A DNA stretch of 6,923 nucleotides from Dehalococcoidia bacterium (GCA_012965485.1 DTSF01000322.1:1-6923), one strand, 5' to 3'. Positions 1 through 5,850 are shown, counted from the stretch's first letter. The notes: generated by a model from the letters alone, not told the origin. Numbers and translations are program-made.

Positions 1-296
1 TAGCCGTTACCTTTAAACTTATTTTCTAACTCCTGTAACAATTTTCGTCCCAAGCCATTTTTACGAGCAGTAGGTGAAATCCAGATGTCATCAACATAAA
101 TCTCAGAGAAAGCTGTATATGCTTGAAGTGCGCCGACTATTGAATCTTCGTTATCCTTTACCACTAAAGCAAACTTCTTATAGTTGCAGATGATGCCATT
201 GTCTGCTTCATCTTGTACATGACCCTGGTGAATTAAATTTTCTACCTCATCGGGTAATTGATCTACTTGATCAATATGATAATTGTTCTCACTCAT
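1..296 (-). CDS. GNAT-family N-acetyltransferase, N-terminal part (runs off left edge)
   Basis: The frame starts at ATG 296 and stays open for 98 codons to the left edge, so the C-terminus is missing. Residues 68-98 read as the GNAT core: a beta strand (VDDIWISP) followed by motif A, R78-K-N-G-L-G83, the R/Q-x-x-G-x-G/A loop that holds the pyrophosphate of acetyl-CoA, then a leucine-rich helix. The family transfers an acetyl group from acetyl-CoA to an amine; the substrate cannot be told from this fragment. A GAGG Shine-Dalgarno (303-306) lies 6 nt before the ATG, inside the end of the upstream hydrolase frame, and the two frames overlap by 8 nt (289-296), so the genes were probably translationally coupled. 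Family call is firm; the specific function is unknown. Confidence 0.85.
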   Translation of the reverse strand, partial: MSENNYHIDQVDQLPDEVENLIHQGHVQDEADNGIICNYKKFALVVKDNEDSIVGALQAYTAFSEIYVDDIWISPTARKNGLGRKLLQELENKFKGNG

Positions 297-534
297 TGCT
301 TACCTCTGCAGATTTATCTAAATCATGAATTACTTGCCTGACAATATTTTCTGGAATTACATGACCACCATCGTGGGTAATTAGTTTTACATTATTTTCC
401 TGATATTTTTTAGCTTGCTCATTAAATAATACTGCGTTTTCATAGCGATAATGATCTTGCTTACCGACTATTAGATGCATCTTTACTGCTGAGATTATCG
501 GGTGCAAATCAGGATAGTGGGCAATAGTGGGCAT
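289..534 (-). CDS. alpha/beta-hydrolase C-terminal fragment, probably a broken gene
   Basis: The open frame encodes 81 residues. It resembles only the last third of an alpha/beta hydrolase: a strand and turn ending in an acidic residue (LIVGKQD, D27) and a later GGH (H58), the usual positions of the catalytic Asp and His. The nucleophile elbow (G-x-S-x-G) and the rest of the core are absent, so it should not be catalytic alone. ATG 534 is an unlikely start: it has no Shine-Dalgarno, and a TAA lies three codons upstream in frame. It falls beside a perfect 10-bp tandem duplication (514-533). With one copy removed, the frame continues without a stop to ATG 580, giving 93 residues. The tRNA-Leu begins only 28 nt further on, so no full-length hydrolase fits here. 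I read it as a truncated and frameshifted remnant; a small real protein is less likely. Confidence 0.6.
   Translation of the reverse strand: MPTIAHYPDLHPIISAVKMHLIVGKQDHYRYENAVLFNEQAKKYQENNVKLITHDGGHVIPENIVRQVIHDLDKSAEVSNE
514..533. repeat. perfect 10-bp tandem duplication
   Basis: ATAGTGGGCA occurs twice head to tail (514-523 and 524-533) without a mismatch. Ten is not a multiple of three, so the duplication shifts the minus-strand hydrolase frame. Translation from ATG 580 runs through ISPNAHY and then reaches a stop five codons after the shift. Replication slippage is the simplest cause; an assembly or read error is the alternative. Confidence 0.9.
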
Positions 535-607
535 TTGGCGAAATTACGGAGATATCGCCAAGCCGTTTATTTGAATGCATAAAGCTCTTCTCAGGTATGA
601 AAAGGTT
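535..607 (-). other. severed 5' end of the hydrolase frame plus tRNA trailer
   Basis: Minus-strand codons from ATG 580 to 535 are in the frame that joins the hydrolase fragment once one 10-bp repeat copy is deleted (M-H-S-N-K-R-L-G-D-I-S-V-I-S-P-N). GAGAAGAG lies just upstream of that ATG and could act as a ribosome site. A 7-bp inverted repeat, TTGGCGA (535-541) with TCGCCAA (555-561), lies here but has no T-tract. Confidence 0.45.
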
Positions 608-693
608 TGGTGCCGAAGGCGAGAGTCGAACTCGCACGAGTGTTACCTCAACGGTTTTTGAGACCGCCGCGTCTACCATTCCGCCACTTCGGC
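608..693 (-). tRNA. tRNA-Leu (anticodon CAA), CCA encoded
   Basis: This minus-strand gene folds as a class II tRNA. The acceptor stem is GCCGAAG (687-693) with CTTCGGC, followed by discriminator A at 611 and an encoded CCA at 608-610. The anticodon arm GCGGT/ACCGT closes a CTCAAAA loop with anticodon CAA, reading UUG. A long variable arm follows, then a T arm GCGAG-TTCGACT-CTCGC. The long variable arm, the CAA anticodon and overall similarity to bacterial leucine tRNAs make the identity firm. It probably has its own promoter, with the -10 at 709-714. It sits directly between the hydrolase remnant and the copper genes, so its 3' end faces the broken gene. Confidence 0.96.
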
Positions 694-708
694 ATGCAAA
701 GGAGTGTA

Positions 709-714
709 ATTATA
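709..714 (-). promoter_or_regulatory. -10 box of the tRNA-Leu promoter
   Basis: The minus strand reads a perfect TATAAT here, placing the start point about 8-10 nt before the tRNA 5' end at 693. No good TTGACA-like -35 is seen at 16-18 nt upstream, so the promoter rests on the -10 alone. Confidence 0.55.
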
Positions 715-726
715 AAGATGGTTAAG

Positions 727-754
727 TTTAGCTGCTAGCAGGTAGCCGTCTAAA
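727..754. repeat. weak inverted repeat after the YHS gene, with a 10-bp palindrome
   Basis: TTTAG (727-731) pairs with CTAAA (750-754), and the interval holds a perfect palindrome CTGCTAGCAG (732-741). The structure lies downstream of the copA-YHS transcript, but no T-run follows on the minus strand, so it is not a convincing intrinsic terminator. Confidence 0.3.
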
Positions 755-772
755 GCTGGTGAATTTTTCAGA

Positions 773-973
773 CTACATTTCTATCTTCTTTTCCCCTGAA
801 AGGTAACTTTCAGGATCCTTTTGGAATGTTATTTTGCAGCCTGGGGCGCAAAAATAGTATGAAATGTTTTCATAATCCCAAGATCCGCCGTTTGGATTGG
901 TTGGATTCACAGTCATATGGCAGACGGGATCAATGGCTTCTTTGCTTGATCTTGAAAATAGAGGGATTTTCAT
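773..973 (-). CDS. YHS-domain small metal-binding protein
   Basis: This 66-residue cytoplasmic protein consists almost entirely of one YHS domain. D-P-V-C-H-M at 15-20 gives C18; Y-Y-F-C-A-P-G-C at 39-46 gives C42 and C46; the usual F-x-x-x-P-x-x-Y-L ending follows at 50-58. YHS domains are found alone or fused to heavy-metal ATPases and other metal-handling proteins, and the cysteines are the likely metal ligands. ATG 973 is supported by AAGGTGAG 5 nt upstream. The gene starts 11 nt after the copA stop on the same strand, so it is almost certainly cotranscribed with copA. A role as cytoplasmic copper binder or donor for CopA is inferred from this position; no metal has been shown for this protein. 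Confidence 0.9.
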   Translation of the reverse strand: MKIPLFSRSSKEAIDPVCHMTVNPTNPNGGSWDYENISYYFCAPGCKITFQKDPESYLSGEKKIEM

Positions 974-984
974 TGAAACTCACC

Positions 985-3456
985 TTATCTGATTAGTTTG
1001 CTAGTTTTTAGCCGAAGGGCATTCAAGACAACAGTTATCGAGCTAAGTCCCATAGCTGTTGCCGCCACTATTGGGTTTAAAAACCCCCGGTCCCCCAAAA
1101 GAGGAGAAAGCCAACCCGGTACGGTTTGCGAAGCGAATAAAGGATATAAGATACCAGCTGCAATAGGCACTAGTAATAGGTTGTAGGCAAAAGCCCAAAA
1201 CAGGTTTTGTTTTATGGTGGTTATGCACGATTTGCTCAGTTGGATAGATTGGACTATGGAAGATAGCCTGTTTCCCAGAACTGTAATTTGTGCGGATTCA
1301 ATGGCTATATCAGTTCCACCCCCCATCGCTATTCCTATATCTGCCTGAGCAAGAGCAGGGGCGTCATTTACACCGTCTCCGACCATACAAACGACCTGGC
1401 CCTTTTTTTGCATATTTGAAATATAGGCCGCTTTGTCTTGAGGTAGAAAATTAGATTCATACCTACTTATATTTACTACATTAGCTACCGATTCAACCGA
1501 TTCTTCCCTGTCACCGCTAAGCAATACCAAATTTAAGTTCAGATCATGTAAATGGGCTATCGTCTCCGCTGCGTCATCTCTTATGGTGTCTGAAAAAAAT
1601 ATTGATCCAGAGTATGAGCCGTCAATGGATACATGTACCTCTCCAAGGTCGGCTGAGTTCAGGGTGTCTGGCACCTCAATTCCGGCACCCGTAAGGAAAA
1701 TTTTATTCCCCACTAAAACTGCTTTCTCATTTAAAACTCCAGACGTACCTAGCCCTGGGAAAGACCGGAATTCCGAGACGTCTACTGGTACGATTTCCCT
1801 AGACTCACATTCCGTCACGATAGCTTTAGCGATAATATGTTCTGAGTTTTTTTCCACGGCGCCTGCATATTCCAAGATTTCCTTTGCGGAATGGCTTGAG
1901 TGTGAATTTATCCGGGTGACCTTCGGTTGCCCCTTAGTCAACGTGCCTGTTTTATCGAAAACAACGGAATCGACTTTCTGAAGGGTCTCGATTGCTAGAG
2001 CATCTCGGTACAAGATTCCATTTTCAGCTCCTCTTCCACTCCCCACCATTATGGCTATGGGTGTAGCCAGACCCATGGCGCATGGACAGGCAATCACCAG
2101 TACTGCTACAGCAGCGATAGTGGCGTAGGAATAAGTTGGGTCAGGGCCAACGATGATCCAGGTCAAAAAAGTCAATGCCGCGACGACCAATATGGCAGGC
2201 ACTAGTAACGATGCCAAACGATCCGCAATTCTTTGAATCGGGGCTTTCGACGCCTGGGTATCCTCTATCAAGGAAACAATTTTTGAGTACACTGTGTTAT
2301 CAGAAAGTGATTCAGTAATCACCTTAATATTTCCCGTTCCATTGATAGTGGAAGTGAAAACTGGATCCCCAATTTTCTTTGCTCTGGGGATACTCTCCCC
2401 CGTGAGTGTAGATTCATCGATTTCTGAAAACCCTTCCATGACTGATCCGTCTACAGGAATTTTTTCTCCGGGTTTTATAATAACAAGATCCCCAATGACA
2501 AGATCATCTACGGGTACTATTTTTATGTCAGTTCCTTTGATGATGGTAGCCGTTTTAGGTGCCATGTCCAGTAACGATTTGATAGAATCTGTTGCGCGTC
2601 GCCTTGACTTGGACTCCAAATATCGTCCCAAAAGAACCATTCCGATTATCGCGCACGAAGTACTGAAATATGTTTCGGGAAACGCGTCATTTATCCCGAA
2701 AAATTTGCCGAGGATTGCAAAAGTGCTATATAGGTAGGCAGTTGAAGTTCCAACCGCTATTAAAGTGTTCATATTGGTAGTACGGTGCCTTGCTGCGTTC
2801 CATGCACTCGTAAAAAACTGCCTGCCTGCCCAGAATTGCACGATTGTGGCGATTACGAAGGATAAATATTCGTTTTGAAAAGGTAGTGGAGAGGCCAAAC
2901 CAGGGACCATCCCCAACATGATGAATCCGGCCCCCAATAGACTGACCGCCGCTTGCTGAACAATGCGCTTTTGTGACCGGTCAGTTGACCCGTACCCCAA
3001 CTCTTCTTTTTCAATGTAAGAGGAGGAATACCCAGAGTTAGTAATTGCAAGTCTTATCGAAGAAACGGATTCAAATCCGGGTATATATTGAACCTTTGCT
3101 GTTTCAGTCGCCAAATTCACATAGGCTTCTTCAACCCCTTCCAATTTCAGCAATGAAGATTCAACGTGTGATACGCATGCTGCACACGTCATTCCTTCGA
3201 TTGACAATGTGATAGATTCAGAACCCAATTGATAGCCAGCATCTTGAACAGCGGATTTAAGAAGTTCTTTTTGGATGTGCCCGGAAGAAATATGTACTGT
3301 GGCTTTTTCAGTAGCCAAATTCACAACAGCACGTTCCACTTCTGGTATACGCTCAAGCGCTTCACCTACATGGGAAACGCATGCTGCACATGTCATTCCA
3401 ACAATGGGTAGAGTGAAGGATGTGTCAATTAGGTTATTGTCCACGATCTGTTGCAC
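985..3456 (-). CDS. copA: Cu(I)-exporting P1B-type ATPase CopA
   Basis: This 823-residue membrane pump moves Cu(I) out of the cytoplasm using ATP. Two N-terminal HMA domains carry GMTCAAC at 20-26 (C23, C26) and 88-94 (C91, C94). Transmembrane helices occupy roughly 165-285, 415-470 and 748-818. Other motifs are TGES at 352-355 (actuator), CPC at 457-459 (copper entry, P1B-1 type), DKTGT with phosphorylated D501, GDGVND at 693-698, Y758-N759 and M802-G-L-S-S in the last two helices. Together these specify copper(I). One oddity: the nucleotide-domain motif normally S-E-H-P reads S538-E-H-I541, keeping the His but losing the Pro. The start is GTG 3456, with AGGG about 8 nt upstream. The YHS gene follows after 11 nt. 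Length and motif order are normal for the family. Confidence 0.97.
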   Translation of the reverse strand: MQQIVDNNLIDTSFTLPIVGMTCAACVSHVGEALERIPEVERAVVNLATEKATVHISSGHIQKELLKSAVQDAGYQLGSESITLSIEGMTCAACVSHVESSLLKLEGVEEAYVNLATETAKVQYIPGFESVSSIRLAITNSGYSSSYIEKEELGYGSTDRSQKRIVQQAAVSLLGAGFIMLGMVPGLASPLPFQNEYLSFVIATIVQFWAGRQFFTSAWNAARHRTTNMNTLIAVGTSTAYLYSTFAILGKFFGINDAFPETYFSTSCAIIGMVLLGRYLESKSRRRATDSIKSLLDMAPKTATIIKGTDIKIVPVDDLVIGDLVIIKPGEKIPVDGSVMEGFSEIDESTLTGESIPRAKKIGDPVFTSTINGTGNIKVITESLSDNTVYSKIVSLIEDTQASKAPIQRIADRLASLLVPAILVVAALTFLTWIIVGPDPTYSYATIAAVAVLVIACPCAMGLATPIAIMVGSGRGAENGILYRDALAIETLQKVDSVVFDKTGTLTKGQPKVTRINSHSSHSAKEILEYAGAVEKNSEHIIAKAIVTECESREIVPVDVSEFRSFPGLGTSGVLNEKAVLVGNKIFLTGAGIEVPDTLNSADLGEVHVSIDGSYSGSIFFSDTIRDDAAETIAHLHDLNLNLVLLSGDREESVESVANVVNISRYESNFLPQDKAAYISNMQKKGQVVCMVGDGVNDAPALAQADIGIAMGGGTDIAIESAQITVLGNRLSSIVQSIQLSKSCITTIKQNLFWAFAYNLLLVPIAAGILYPLFASQTVPGWLSPLLGDRGFLNPIVAATAMGLSSITVVLNALRLKTSKLIR

Positions 3457-3487
3457 CCCAGTTCCCTAAGCTTGCCTATTTGACAAA

Positions 3488-3493
3488 AGTATA
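3488..3493 (-). promoter_or_regulatory. possible -10 box for the copA-YHS transcript
   Basis: The minus strand reads TATACT, placing a start point about 25 nt before the copA GTG. No consensus -35 lies 16-19 nt upstream; that position falls in the lexA terminator stem. I found no recognisable CueR, CsoR or CopY operator. The poor -35 would fit a promoter needing an activator, but this is conjecture. Confidence 0.35.
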
Positions 3494-3501
3494 CGTCTAA
3501 T

Positions 3502-3527
3502 AAAAAGACCGGTATATACTACCGGCC
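3502..3527 (-). terminator. intrinsic terminator of lexA
   Basis: On the minus strand GGCCGGTA, a 5-nt loop (GTATA) and TACCGGTC form an 8-bp stem (one G-T pair), followed at once by TTTTT. It begins 36 nt after the lexA stop, so it should end the lexA transcript and insulate copA from it. Confidence 0.88.
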
Positions 3528-3562
3528 TTCTCTTAAGCTCAATTTGGGCAATATTGGCATGT

Positions 3563-4207
3563 TTACATTGTGCGGACGACTCCTACCACTCGCCCTCTCA
3601 CTGATACATTGGCAGCTGCGACAGTAATGGGTTGCATATATGAGTTTGCAGGAACTAATTTCACTTTATCGCCTTCTAGGAAAAAATGTTTTAGGGTCGC
3701 TTCTTCCCGATCTTTCAACCAGGCAGCAACCATATCACCGTTTTGTGGTTGTTCTATTGATTCAAGTATTACAAGATCTCCATCCCCGACCAATGCATCG
3801 ACCATTGATTCTCCTTTGACTCGCAGCGCAAAAACATTTTCCTTTCCCTTGGTTAAAAAAGGAGGCAAATCAACCTTGTCAAAATCAGTATCATTCCATT
3901 GTTCAGTATTAACCAATGGCAGAGGTTCACCCGCAGCGATGTTTCCGACTACAGGCACCGAGATTAGATTTCTCAGTGTTGATGCAGCCGATTCACCCAA
4001 TAATTCGATACCCCTAGACACTTCTCTACGTCTTTGTAAATAACCTTCTCGTTGGAGTATTTGCAAGTTGTAGTCAACGACTGAAGTTGAGCTTATTTCA
4101 CACCCTGTTTGAATATCACGAACGGTTGGCGGGTAGCTATTCTTGCCCATGAAATCTTTAATATAGTTCAAGATAGTCTGCTGTCGTTTTGATAATGGCC
4201 GCTTCAT
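3563..4207 (-). CDS. lexA: LexA repressor (SOS regulator, S24 self-cleaving)
   Basis: LexA represses DNA-damage genes and inactivates itself by RecA-stimulated cleavage. The N-terminal winged helix-turn-helix (about 1-68) starts with the typical LSKRQQTIL and SYPPTVRDI. The cleavage site is A92-G93 in VGNIAAGEP; the catalytic dyad is S134 (KGESM) and K173 (TLKHF). The dimer-forming C-terminal domain is complete, and 214 residues is normal length. I chose ATG 4207, because AGGAAG lies 8 nt upstream of it. A GTG nine nt earlier (4216) would leave no gap to that ribosome site. The promoter contains a LexA-type box (4271-4284), so it is probably autoregulated, and a terminator follows at 3502-3527. 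No SOS target gene is visible nearby. Confidence 0.97.
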   Translation of the reverse strand: MKRPLSKRQQTILNYIKDFMGKNSYPPTVRDIQTGCEISSTSVVDYNLQILQREGYLQRRREVSRGIELLGESAASTLRNLISVPVVGNIAAGEPLPLVNTEQWNDTDFDKVDLPPFLTKGKENVFALRVKGESMVDALVGDGDLVILESIEQPQNGDMVAAWLKDREEATLKHFFLEGDKVKLVPANSYMQPITVAAANVSVRGRVVGVVRTM

Positions 4208-4252
4208 TAAAGTCACTTCCTTTTTTCAAGCATCCATGTAAATAAGCACTAA

Positions 4253-4263
4253 TGTTCCGAACA
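4253..4263. promoter_or_regulatory. second GTTC/GAAC palindrome near the lexA start point
   Basis: TGTTC-c-GAACA is an 11-bp palindrome with a single central base. It contains the same half-sites as a LexA box but with 1 instead of 4 bases between them. It lies close to the predicted lexA transcription start. It could be a degenerate accessory site or chance. Confidence 0.35.
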
Positions 4264-4291
4264 AATTATCAGAACAAGTGTACTATGTCAA
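4263..4291 (-). promoter_or_regulatory. lexA promoter
   Basis: On the minus strand a perfect -35 TTGACA (4286-4291) is followed after 17 nt by TAATTT (4263-4268); the overlapping GATAAT at a 15-nt spacing is an alternative -10. The start point would be about 50 nt before lexA. The spacer is filled by the LexA-type box. Confidence 0.75.
4271..4284. promoter_or_regulatory. LexA operator (SOS box, Gram-positive type)
   Basis: AGAAC-AAGT-GTACT matches the GAAC-N4-GTTC pattern of Bacillus-type SOS boxes with one mismatch (GTAC for GTTC). It lies exactly between the -35 and -10 of the lexA promoter, where LexA binding would block polymerase. Position and pattern support autoregulation; binding is inferred. 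Confidence 0.7.
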
Positions 4292-4336
4292 TTACTACAA
4301 GGTCTAAATGATTATGTATTTTAAAATTTTCAGTCG

Positions 4337-4366
4337 TTGACCCCCTAAAAGTCGCGATGCTAAACT
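4337..4366 (+). promoter_or_regulatory. promoter of the cupredoxin-YceI operon
   Basis: TTGACC (4337-4342) is the -35; after 18 nt comes TAAACT (4361-4366) with TGC before it, an extended -10. The start point is predicted near 4373, leaving about 40 nt of leader before the cupredoxin ATG. It diverges from the lexA promoter, with 45 bp between the two -35 boxes. Confidence 0.75.
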
Positions 4367-4402
4367 GAGAATGTGAAAGATATCACCAACGTATCATTCT
4401 CA
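4366..4402 (+). repeat. perfect 8-bp inverted repeat in the cupredoxin operon leader
   Basis: TGAGAATG (4366-4373) is the exact inverse complement of CATTCTCA (4395-4402), with 21 nt between. One arm starts at the last base of the -10 box and the other touches the Shine-Dalgarno AAGGAGG (4402-4408). It could be a regulator site at the promoter or an RNA stem beside the ribosome site; the start point near 4373 would leave most of the left arm out of the RNA, favouring a DNA operator. Confidence 0.5.
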
Positions 4403-4412
4403 AGGAGGAGAT

Positions 4413-4916
4413 ATGATCAGAAGATTAGTCGCAAGCGTAGTGATGGTGTGTTTGCTATTTGGTGCCTATTCCTGTGGTGAAAATGTACCACCGAAAGGGA
4501 GTCATGATGAAGTGAAGCCCGCACCCATAGTTTCAACTTCTTCCAATTATTCCTCAAGTGCATCGGCTGCTGCACCACCACCCGCTACAACATCTTCTCA
4601 GTCTTCTTCTGCCTCAAGTACTTCGGCTGCTGCACCATCAGACTACGTTTTGGATGTTGCTATGAATGACGCTAATGCTAAATATGGTTTTAACCCCACT
4701 GATATAACGGTGAAGAAAGGTGAGACAGTTACCTTTAATTTAACTTCCGAAAATGAATTTCATAGCTTTACCGTGGATTCTTTGGGTATAGATGTAGAAG
4801 TAGATGCTGGTACAACCGAAGAAATCACGTTTACATTTTCTGAAGCTGGAACTTTTGATTTGATCTGTATACCGCATGAATCCCTAGGTATGGTAGGCAA
4901 AATCATCGTTCAATAG
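4413..4916 (+). CDS. cupredoxin (plastocyanin/azurin-like) lipoprotein, type 1 copper
   Basis: This 167-residue protein is exported and probably lipid-anchored. A basic and hydrophobic signal (1-20) ends in A-Y-S-C21, a weak lipobox. Residues 22-77 are a flexible Ser/Ala/Pro/Thr linker. From about 78 to 167 is a single cupredoxin beta barrel starting YVLDVAM, with a complete type 1 copper site: H117 (EFHSF), C152, H155 (C-I-P-H) and M160 (L-G-M). Such proteins pass single electrons between membrane partners; the partner here is unknown. AAGGAGG lies 4 nt before the ATG. The YceI lipoprotein gene follows after 41 nt on the same strand, so they likely form an operon. A copper-buffering role is an alternative, given copA nearby. 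The linker contains an imprecise DNA duplication. Confidence 0.92.
   Translation: MIRRLVASVVMVCLLFGAYSCGENVPPKGSHDEVKPAPIVSTSSNYSSSASAAAPPPATTSSQSSSASSTSAAAPSDYVLDVAMNDANAKYGFNPTDITVKKGETVTFNLTSENEFHSFTVDSLGIDVEVDAGTTEEITFTFSEAGTFDLICIPHESLGMVGKIIVQ
4552..4637 (+). repeat. 26-bp direct repeat in the cupredoxin linker, 60-bp period
   Basis: Copies at 4552-4577 and 4612-4637 begin CCTCAAGT and end TCGGCTGCTGCACCA, with two mismatches. They encode S-S-A-S-A-A-A-P and S-S-T-S-A-A-A-P. The 60-bp period keeps the frame, consistent with linker growth by in-frame duplication. Confidence 0.85.
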
Positions 4917-4957
4917 CTAAATTACACGGTGATTTATTAAGTGGCAAGGGTGACAAG

Positions 4958-5848
4958 ATGAACATAGTGAAGTTGGTTGGTCCGGTTTGTATCATTTTTG
5001 TTCTTTTGTTTGGTCTGGTTGGCTGCTCTTCAGATCGAGTCGATGAAACACCTGAGGAAGCTAAGACAATAGAAACAGGATCTGCCCCGCCGAAACAGAC
5101 AACGACACTGGCTCCTGTGGCTAGTGTGAATAAAGAACCTTCTGAGGTGAAAAAGACGGCACCGGCCGCAACCCCAAATTCTCTCGTTAAGGCAACACCG
5201 GTGATCGCTACAGTTCTACCAGATCCAGTGCCCACTATGAAGCCTATCCCGACAAGGACGTTATCCCCGACGGCAACCTCATCACAGGGTACCGCAACAA
5301 CCTCAACTGCCGAATTAGAAGCAGTACTTATATCTTTACAACCTGGGTCTGTTGCCAGATATAAAATTGGAGAACAGTTTGCCCGCCTACCCACCCCAAT
5401 GACAGCCGTTGGAGAAACCTCAGGTATAAATGGGAAGGTTTATTTTGACCCTTCCGGAAATATCAGTGCTTCTCATGCATCTATCATCGTGGTTGATATG
5501 GAATCATTAGAAAGCGATGAAAGCAAAAGGGACAACTGGGTTCGAAGGAACGGAGGAATAGGTTCTGAGATATCCATCAAATTGATGAAAGTGTCGGGCC
5601 ATACTTGGCCGCTGCCTGATTCCGGGAAAATGGAAGTTACCATAGAAAGCGATATGACGATATCTGATGTCACAAAACTGGTCACTTGGAATGGAATATT
5701 AGATATAGCAGAAAGTGACATAACTGGCTCCATATCAACAATAATAACGTGGGATCAGTTTTCTCTGTCTAAACCTAGGCTCCCCTTTATAATTGGCGTT
5801 GATGACGAAATTATTCTTGAATTAGAAGTAATAGCTACGAAGGAATAG
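4958..5848 (+). CDS. YceI-domain lipoprotein
   Basis: This 296-residue protein begins with a hydrophobic signal and a clear lipobox L-V-G-C23, so it should be anchored on the outer membrane face. Residues 24-120 are a Thr/Pro/Ala-rich linker of low complexity. Residues 133-296 match the YceI lipocalin-like barrel: A-R-Y-K-I at the first strand, S-x-I-x-V-D-M-x-S-L-x-S-D-x-x-x-R-D at 175-192, the T-I-S-D-V-T-K-L-V-T-W strand at 234-244, and a final D-D-E-I-I-L-E-L. YceI domains bind long isoprenoid chains such as quinones. The usual Tyr-Pro after the R-D helix is missing (G-S-E at 202-204). AAGGGTG lies 5 nt before the ATG. It follows the cupredoxin gene by 41 nt, which suggests a shared envelope redox role, not proved. 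Confidence 0.88.
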   Translation: MNIVKLVGPVCIIFVLLFGLVGCSSDRVDETPEEAKTIETGSAPPKQTTTLAPVASVNKEPSEVKKTAPAATPNSLVKATPVIATVLPDPVPTMKPIPTRTLSPTATSSQGTATTSTAELEAVLISLQPGSVARYKIGEQFARLPTPMTAVGETSGINGKVYFDPSGNISASHASIIVVDMESLESDESKRDNWVRRNGGIGSEISIKLMKVSGHTWPLPDSGKMEVTIESDMTISDVTKLVTWNGILDIAESDITGSISTIITWDQFSLSKPRLPFIIGVDDEIILELEVIATKE

Positions 5849-5850
5849 TA

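Noticed and set aside
535..561. 7-bp hairpin TTGGCGA/TCGCCAA as a terminator for tRNA-Leu
   Set aside because: Loop of 13 nt and no T-run on either strand; it overlaps the hydrolase remnant frame.
1583..2737. Plus-strand open frames of 132 and 147 codons (1583-1981, 2294-2737)
   Set aside because: They lie wholly antisense to copA, whose motifs run unbroken through both; they have no recognisable domain.
3570..4043. Plus-strand 157-codon frame opposite lexA
   Set aside because: Shadow of lexA; no ribosome site or domain, and the lexA frame is complete.
4208..4216. GTG start for lexA three codons upstream
   Set aside because: It directly touches AGGAA, leaving no spacing for the ribosome; ATG 4207 has an 8-nt gap.
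4903..5394. Minus-strand 163-codon frame opposite the YceI gene
   Set aside because: Mirrors the low-complexity Thr/Pro linker; the plus frame has signal peptide, lipobox and a folded domain.
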